A stretch of 10,506 bases of DNA, taken from the NCBI GenBank assembly GCA_002452295.1, contig DKEX01000120.1, forward strand, positions 1-10,506. The letters are read 5' to 3'. The translations under genes were made by a program, and so were the position numbers. Below are positions 6,837-10,506 of the stretch, piece after piece (position 1 is the stretch's first letter; each line of letters begins with the position of its first letter). The DNA is from Firmicutes bacterium UBA6811 (GTDB lineage Bacteria; Bacillota; SHA-98; UBA4971). Below the pieces are notes generated by a model, which saw only the letters and a program-made list of their open reading frames with translations, searched no databases and had not been told where the DNA came from.

Positions 6837-7084
6837 CGCTGCAAGTCGGGCATCGGATCATACTACGAGACGGCAAGGAGTGGTCGGTCCTGGACATCGA
6901 CCGGCGCCGACGACTGGTCCGCCTCGGTGACCAGTTCGACCATCCCCGAGAGCTCCGGGTCGTCAGCTACGCGGCGGTGAGGGAGATCGCGGGCTGGGAT
7001 CGTGGGGACGGGAGGATGGAGCCGATAGGTGACATTGAAGACCGTGGGGAGGGCAATTGCAGTGCCATTCAGCCGGTTCGTTGA
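6833..7084 (+). CDS. Hypothetical small phage protein, possibly SH3-like
   Basis: An 83-residue protein I do not recognise. Its first 55 residues alternate short hydrophobic strands and charged turns (HRIILRDGKEWSVLDIDRR), which suggests a small SH3-like or KOW-like beta barrel; that is inference from pattern only. GTG 6833 is preferred over the open frame reaching back to 6662 because AGGTGAGG lies a few bases upstream and the start overlaps the previous stop. The 3' end overlaps the next gene by 23 bases or more. Confidence 0.62.
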   Translation: MTLQVGHRIILRDGKEWSVLDIDRRRRLVRLGDQFDHPRELRVVSYAAVREIAGWDRGDGRMEPIGDIEDRGEGNCSAIQPVR

Positions 7085-7418
7085 CACCAAGAAGGTGACG
7101 CGTTTTCTTGACCTTCTGAAGCAGCGCTATTTTGTCACGGTTGGGCGGGCCCCCATTCCGGGGACCGGCGGGAAGACCATGTTCGCAATCTCAGGCGAGG
7201 ACGTGAAGATGTGCAAGGACGCGTATGAGAGATTCCTTGCAGACAATGAAGCCAAGATCCGGGCTCTTCACAAGATCATGACTCCACCGGAGCGGATGGA
7301 GGCCAAGAAGCAGTTTGACGAGTGGATCAGGGTTGAACAAGAGAAGCGCAAGATCGAACGGGATCTTGCGGAAGTCGCGTGTGCCGTCGAAGCCGCTGCG
7401 AAAGAGTGGGGTCTATGA
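7062..7418 (+). CDS. Hypothetical helical phage protein
   Basis: A 118-residue protein of unknown function. The N-terminal part has short strands (RYFVTVGRAPIPG), and the C-terminal half is a long charged helix, probably coiled coil, ending in an alanine-rich stretch. Two starts compete: GTG 7062 with GGAGG at 7048-7052 and a 9-base spacer, and GTG 7029 with GGAGG at 7011-7015 and a longer spacer, which would add 11 residues. I prefer 7062 on spacing. The stop overlaps the next start as ATGA at 7415-7418. Confidence 0.65.
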   Translation: MPFSRFVDTKKVTRFLDLLKQRYFVTVGRAPIPGTGGKTMFAISGEDVKMCKDAYERFLADNEAKIRALHKIMTPPERMEAKKQFDEWIRVEQEKRKIERDLAEVACAVEAAAKEWGL

Positions 7419-7723
7419 ACATCACCACCGGCGAGATCTCCACCTGGTGCCCCGAATGCGGCCAGACTGTGGACGTCCTGGAGCCCGGGTGGGTGAAGTG
7501 CCCGCGCTGCCTGTGGGAGGAATTCAAGCCCGGCGAGTCCAGGGCGGCGGACCTCGAGATCCGGCGCAGGCGGCAGGCGGAGGCCCGGGAGTGCTACGAG
7601 GAGGAAGTCGTAAAGATACCTCTCGCGAAGAAGCGCGGTGGGGGGAGGAAGAGCGGGCGGCGCCGACATCGGGACACCAAGAGCTGGTGGCGGCCGTGGT
7701 ACATGCGGAGAATAGGAGTGTAG
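7415..7723 (+). CDS. Zinc-ribbon protein with strongly basic C-terminus
   Basis: A 102-residue protein with a clear zinc ribbon: Cys12-x2-Cys15 (CPEC) and Cys29-x2-Cys32 (CPRC). The C-terminal third is very rich in Arg and Lys (KKRGGGRKSGRRRHR) with several Trp, which suits nucleic-acid binding. Its place directly before the late promoter region makes a transcription-control role possible, but that is inference. ATG 7415 overlaps the upstream stop; the preceding GAGTGGGG is a weak ribosome binding site, so coupling with the upstream gene is likely. Confidence 0.7.
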   Translation: MNITTGEISTWCPECGQTVDVLEPGWVKCPRCLWEEFKPGESRAADLEIRRRRQAEARECYEEEVVKIPLAKKRGGGRKSGRRRHRDTKSWWRPWYMRRIGV

Positions 7724-7767
7724 GACTCAAGAGTGCAGGGGTTTGTAGAATGCCTGCTAGAGTGGTA

Positions 7768-7797
7768 TTGACTTCTTTTCTTTCTTCTGTCTATAAT
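7768..7797 (+). promoter_or_regulatory. Sigma-A-type promoter before the terminase genes
   Basis: TTGACT at 7768-7773, an 18-base pyrimidine-rich spacer, and a perfect TATAAT at 7792-7797 form a near-consensus housekeeping promoter in a conspicuously AT-rich island. Transcription should begin near 7804, directly in front of a terminator hairpin. It is the best promoter in the window and is placed to serve a short RNA, the late genes, or both. Confidence 0.85.
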
Positions 7798-7809
7798 GAA
7801 TATAGCTGG

Positions 7810-7858
7810 TGCGGCTTTTTTGTCTCTTAAACGGGGTAAGAAGCCGCATTTTTGTTTT
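7810..7858 (+). terminator. Terminator-like hairpin directly after the promoter
   Basis: TGCGGCTT at 7810-7817 pairs perfectly with AAGCCGCA at 7841-7848; an inner CTTA/TAAG pair lies at 7826-7829/7837-7840, and the tail is T-rich (TTTTTGTTTT, 7849-7858). It would end a transcript only about 50 bases after its start. The tail overlaps the left arm of the next stem at 7855-7862, so the T-tract may be masked once that stem forms. Confidence 0.75.
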
Positions 7859-7966
7859 CAGTCTTCTTGTCAGCCTTCCCGCCGTTGGGCGGCGGGCAAC
7901 TGAAAAGGGGCGAGGCCTACTTACCGCACACGCGAATGGCGTTGAAGGCCTCGCTCCATGTAAACG

Positions 7967-7998
7967 ACCGCTCATGGTGGCGTGGGCGGTTTTCTTTT
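7967..7998 (+). terminator. Second strong terminator before the terminase genes
   Basis: ACCGCTCATG at 7967-7976 pairs with CGTGGGCGGT at 7981-7990 (10 pairs, two of them G:U) around a 4-base loop, followed by TTTTCTTTT from 7990. A competing 5-pair stem, CCATG 7956-7960 with CATGG 7973-7977, would use part of the left arm and could act as an anti-terminator. It lies about 90 bases before the terminase small subunit start. Confidence 0.78.
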
Positions 7999-8027
7999 GC
8001 CGCAAGCGGGGCGTGATTATGGCGGCC

Positions 8028-8057
8028 GGGGCGGGGTTCCACCTCCTTACCCGCCCC
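8028..8057 (+). other. GC-rich hairpin presenting an anti-Shine-Dalgarno loop
   Basis: GGGGCGGG at 8028-8035 pairs perfectly with CCCGCCCC at 8050-8057. The 14-base loop contains CACCTCCTTA at 8040-8049, identical to the end of 16S rRNA that binds Shine-Dalgarno sequences. It lies between the second terminator and the terminase small subunit start, so it would be in the late mRNA leader on read-through. A competing CCCCGCGGGG palindrome at 8054-8063 could unfold it. The stem is certain as sequence; its function is unknown. Confidence 0.55.
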
Positions 8058-8089
8058 GCGGGGCCTCGCGATCCGGGAGTTGGTGTCTC

Positions 8090-8950
8090 GTGGCTCGTTA
8101 CGACGAAGCTCTCAAAACCAAAGCCCTCGCCATAGCCGAGACTGCCGGCGCCGCGGAGGCCTCCAGGGCGACCGGGATCCCCGATGTCACGATCCGGGTG
8201 TGGCTTCACCGAGCGAAACGAAACGGCGGAAACGGTGCCAAAAACGGTAATGGAAATGGTGAAACGAAGCGAAACGGTGTAAGGGCCTGCAACGATGGAG
8301 CGGTAGAGCTACATACCAGGACGGATATGCGGGGTAAAGATTCTATGGACCCAAGTTTGTCCGGCCTGACGCCAAGGCAGGCTCGCTTCGTTCAGGAGTA
8401 CCTCATCGACCTCAACGCGACCCAGGCCGCTATTCGGGCAGGGTACTCGCCGCGGAGGGCCGATGTTCAGGGTCACAGCTTATTGAGAAACCGTAAGGTC
8501 AGAGATGCTATCGAACGCCGCCAGAAGAAGATAGGTAAGAAGCTCGAGCTCACGCAGGAGCGCGTCATCGAGGAATACATGAAGCTAGCATTCGTGAACG
8601 CCAAAGAGGTGTTCACATGGGGCCCGAATGGTGTTGAACTCAAGAGCTCAGACGATCTCTCCGACGACATCGCGGCGGCAGTGGCCGAAGTATCCCAGAC
8701 CAACAAGGGCATACGGCTCAAGCTCCACGACAAGAAGGGGGCCCTTGACAGCCTGGCCAAATACCTCGGGATGTTCGTGGAGAAGCACGAGGTTTCGGGG
8801 CCCGGCGGCGGGCCGATACAGTGGGTCGACCTGGTGAAGCTTGCACAGGCGGGAGGCATGGCCGGCAACGGCGACGAGGAGGCCAGCAGTAAAGATGCCG
8901 GTGGCGCCGGCAGTGCGTGCGATGTGTCCGACGAACGAGATAACCCCTGA
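8090..8950 (+). CDS. terS: Terminase small subunit (PBSX XtmA-like)
   Basis: A 286-residue DNA-recognition subunit of the packaging motor. An N-terminal helix-turn-helix spans about 6-44 (ASRATGIPDVTIRVWLHR), as in XtmA-type small terminases. An Asn/Gly-rich linker follows at about 45-64, then the Terminase_2 core beginning LTPRQARFVQEYLIDLNATQ at 93-112 with AAIRAGYS after it. The C-terminus is Gly/Ala-rich and probably binds the large subunit. GTG 8090 is chosen: GGGAG at 8075-8079 precedes it and the helix-turn-helix begins there. The open frame back to 7982 runs through the terminator and hairpin and is not credible. The gene overlaps the large subunit by 56 bases. Confidence 0.88.
   Translation: MARYDEALKTKALAIAETAGAAEASRATGIPDVTIRVWLHRAKRNGGNGAKNGNGNGETKRNGVRACNDGAVELHTRTDMRGKDSMDPSLSGLTPRQARFVQEYLIDLNATQAAIRAGYSPRRADVQGHSLLRNRKVRDAIERRQKKIGKKLELTQERVIEEYMKLAFVNAKEVFTWGPNGVELKSSDDLSDDIAAAVAEVSQTNKGIRLKLHDKKGALDSLAKYLGMFVEKHEVSGPGGGPIQWVDLVKLAQAGGMAGNGDEEASSKDAGGAGSACDVSDERDNP
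8221..8277 (+). repeat. AAACGG repeats inside the terminase small subunit gene
   Basis: AAACGG occurs at 8221, 8230, 8242 and 8272, with shorter AAACG at 8216 and 8262; three of the full copies are followed by T. They encode the Asn/Gly linker between the DNA-binding and core domains. Packaging (pac) sites of some phages lie within the small terminase gene, so these could be recognition repeats, though low-complexity coding alone may explain them. Confidence 0.4.
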
Positions 8951-10361
8951 AGATGCCCGGATCCTTCTCAGCCGGGCGCAGGCGGATCCGGTGTGGTGGG
9001 TCCGGGAGATCTTGCAGGCCCAGCCCTGGGGTAAGCAGGCCGAGGTCCTCGAGGCGGTCCGCGATCATCCTCGGGTGGCTGTCCGTAGCTGCCATGGAGC
9101 CGGCAAAAGCTTCGTCGCGGGTCAGGTCATCCTGTGGTTCACGTATTCCTTCGCCCCGAGCATCGTGGTTTCGACGGCTCCGACCTGGCGCCAGGTCGAG
9201 AAGCTCGTCTGGAAGGAGGTTCGGGCAAGCTACCGTCGTTCCCGGGTGCCGCTCGGCGGCAACCTTCTCCCCAAGCGGCCGGAGCTCCAAATAGTTCAGG
9301 ATCAGTGGTACGCGGCGGGCCTCTCGACGAACGACCCCGATCGCTTTCAAGGTTTCCATGAGGAGAACATCCTTGTGGTGGTGGACGAGGCCGCCGGAGT
9401 CCCGGAGGACATATTCGAGGCCATAGAAGGCGTGCTGACGAGCGGTCATGCGCGCCTTCTTCTTTTAGGCAACCCGACGGCTATCGGGGGGACGTTCTAC
9501 AACGCCTTTCGGACGCCCGGGTGGAAGACGATCGCGATCTCGGCGTTCGATACCCCGAACTTTGCGGCGTTCGGGATCACGGAAGAGGACATTGCCCAGG
9601 GGGCCTGGGAGGAAAAAATCACGGGCTCGCTCCCGAACCCGAAGCTCGTCACACCGGAGTGGGTCGCCGACAAGTACGTGAAGTGGGGCCCGACATCTCC
9701 GGCCTATCAGGCGCGCGTCAAGGGCGAGTTCCCCGCGGAAGCGGAGGACACCCTTATCCCGCTCGCCTGGATCGAGGCGGCCATGGCGAGGTGGGAGGAC
9801 GCGCCGACCGGAGAACCGGTCGAGATCGGCGTAGACGTCGCGCGTTTCGGTGGGGACAAGACGGTTATCGTCACTCGCCGCGGCCGCAAGGTGATGCCGC
9901 TCAAGGTCTATGCCAAGCAGGACACCATGGAGACTGCTGGTTGGGCGATCGAGGAACGGAGAGCGAGCGGGGCGAGCAGGATCAAGGTGGACGTTATCGG
10001 CCTCGGCGCCGGTGTAGTGGACCGGCTCGAAGAACAGGGCTATCCGGTGTCCGGGATAAACGTAGCGGAGAGTCCGGTCGACAAGGAGCGGTTCGCGGAC
10101 CTGCGGAGCGAACTCTGGTGGAACCTGCGCGAGCTTCTCGACCCGAATCCGAAGGTGAACCCCGAGCCTGTTGCTCTGCCGCCCGACGACGAGCTCCTGG
10201 CGGATCTCTCGGGCATCAAGTACAAGATCACGAGCGGCGGTCAGATCCAGGTCGAGCGCAAGGAAGACATGAAGAAGCGGCTCGGCAGGTCGCCGGACAG
10301 GGCTGACGCAGTTGTCTTGGCATTCGCGCCGGTGAAGGACTCCGGCTTCATTTTCGTGTAG
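8895..10361 (+). CDS. terL: Terminase large subunit (packaging ATPase and nuclease)
   Basis: A 488-residue packaging motor protein. The ATPase half shows Walker A CHGAGKS at 66-72, Walker B ILVVVDEAA with Asp164 and Glu165, and the coupling motif GNPTA at 192-196. The RNase H-like nuclease half shows IGVDVARFGGDKT with Asp314 and Asp321, a second acidic strand DVIGLGAG with Asp366, and the C-terminal DRADAVVLAF with Asp468 and Asp471. All catalytic positions look intact. ATG 8895 is preferred because GAGGAGG stands at 8876-8882; ATG 8922 lacks a binding site, and the frame extends to TTG 8841. It is followed after 21 bases by the next late gene. Confidence 0.93.
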   Translation: MPVAPAVRAMCPTNEITPEDARILLSRAQADPVWWVREILQAQPWGKQAEVLEAVRDHPRVAVRSCHGAGKSFVAGQVILWFTYSFAPSIVVSTAPTWRQVEKLVWKEVRASYRRSRVPLGGNLLPKRPELQIVQDQWYAAGLSTNDPDRFQGFHEENILVVVDEAAGVPEDIFEAIEGVLTSGHARLLLLGNPTAIGGTFYNAFRTPGWKTIAISAFDTPNFAAFGITEEDIAQGAWEEKITGSLPNPKLVTPEWVADKYVKWGPTSPAYQARVKGEFPAEAEDTLIPLAWIEAAMARWEDAPTGEPVEIGVDVARFGGDKTVIVTRRGRKVMPLKVYAKQDTMETAGWAIEERRASGASRIKVDVIGLGAGVVDRLEEQGYPVSGINVAESPVDKERFADLRSELWWNLRELLDPNPKVNPEPVALPPDDELLADLSGIKYKITSGGQIQVERKEDMKKRLGRSPDRADAVVLAFAPVKDSGFIFV

Positions 10362-10382
10362 CCGTCCCGAGGAGGCGATCCG

Positions 10383-10506
10383 ATGCCTTCAATCCTGGAC
10401 TTAATACGCCTCGACATCGCGCGGCGGATCGCGCCCAAGGGGTTCATCGATCTCATCGGCTCCGGCTCGGCTCACGGCCTGCTTTCAGGCGTTCTTCGCG
10501 GCGCCG
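10383..10506 (+). CDS. Start of next late gene, probably portal protein (partial)
   Basis: ATG 10383 follows a strong GAGGAGG at 10369-10375, and the frame stays open through the window end (41 codons, beginning MPSILDLIRLDIARRIAPKG). The 124 bases are too short to show a family motif. Portal is inferred from the usual order small terminase, large terminase, portal. Confidence 0.6.
   Translation, partial: MPSILDLIRLDIARRIAPKGFIDLIGSGSAHGLLSGVLRGA

Larger units (their letters stand above)
7804..7998 (+). ncRNA. Candidate structured RNA of about 195 nt, or late-gene leader
   Basis: The stretch between the predicted start point and the second terminator has no plausible gene and contains consecutive stems: 7810-7817 with 7841-7848; 7855-7862 with 7899-7906 (8 perfect pairs) enclosing 7878-7884 with 7890-7896 (7 perfect pairs); 7910-7918 with 7946-7954 (9 perfect pairs) enclosing a small 7930-7933/7939-7942 stem; and 7967-7976 with 7981-7990. 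A promoter in front and a terminator behind make a discrete small RNA plausible. Alternatives are an antitermination or attenuation leader of the terminase operon, or a DNA packaging site. I do not recognise a known RNA family. Confidence 0.5.

Noticed and set aside
8028..8057. tRNA T-arm, suggested by GGGGTTCC in the hairpin
   Set aside because: The loop is 14 bases and lacks the TTCRA pattern, and no acceptor, D or anticodon arms can be drawn around it.
7982..8089. N-terminal extension of the small terminase to GTG 7982
   Set aside because: The extension would be encoded by a terminator arm and a GC hairpin and reads as Gly/Pro-rich sequence; GTG 8090 has a binding site and begins the helix-turn-helix domain.
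7757..8209. Minus-strand open frame across the noncoding region
   Set aside because: It is Arg/Pro-rich low-complexity sequence, without a ribosome binding site at its start, running through two terminators.
9521..10306. Alternative + strand frame of 261 codons inside the large terminase
   Set aside because: It is an Arg/Gly-rich shadow of terL, which has intact ATPase and nuclease motifs.
1..10506. CRISPR array
   Set aside because: No series of regularly spaced repeats was seen by eye, including around the csf genes and in the two intergenic regions.

Overview
The window is phage DNA: one continuous set of genes, all on the + strand, GC-rich (by eye around 60%), mostly overlapping by 4 to 60 bases and with strong GGAGG-type ribosome binding sites. 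A YopX-family protein, a RecU-type Holliday junction resolvase and a PBSX-like terminase pair point to a tailed phage or prophage of a Gram-positive host, most likely a GC-rich member of the Firmicutes (inferred from gene families and Shine-Dalgarno style, not from a host gene). Free phage and prophage cannot be told apart here, because no integrase, attachment site or host gene is visible.

Layout. Bases 18-1913 hold early or replication-type genes: YopX-like, recU, and a large protein with two predicted helix-turn-helix regions. Bases 1889-5563 hold what I read as a type IV-B-like CRISPR-Cas effector operon: csf1 (zinc-finger large subunit), a Cas11-like small subunit candidate, csf2 (Cas7 backbone), csf3 (Cas5), then a CysH/PAPS-reductase-like PP-loop gene, the typical companion of IV-B. 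No CRISPR array, cas6, DinG helicase or adaptation gene is seen. Directly downstream, 5576-6337 encodes a degenerate SPOUT (TrmH-like) methyltransferase-type domain joined in frame to an unknown C-terminal domain that has its own strong internal ribosome binding site. A hairpin at 6446-6482 may end this operon.

Bases 6504-7723 hold four small genes, two of them zinc ribbons. Bases 7724-8089 hold no gene but are dense with signals: a near-consensus sigma-A promoter (7768-7797), a terminator hairpin directly behind it, a run of further stems, a second strong terminator (7967-7998), and a GC-rich hairpin whose loop carries CACCTCCTTA, the anti-Shine-Dalgarno sequence of 16S rRNA. This could be a phage small RNA of about 195 nt, an attenuated or antiterminated late leader, a packaging site, or a combination.

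The packaging module follows: terminase small subunit (8090-8950, with AAACGG repeats in its own gene), terminase large subunit (8895-10361), and the start of the next gene (from 10383), probably the portal. The most unusual content is the array-less type IV-B-like effector with its CysH-like and SPOUT-like companions inside a phage early region, followed by the structured region before the late genes.
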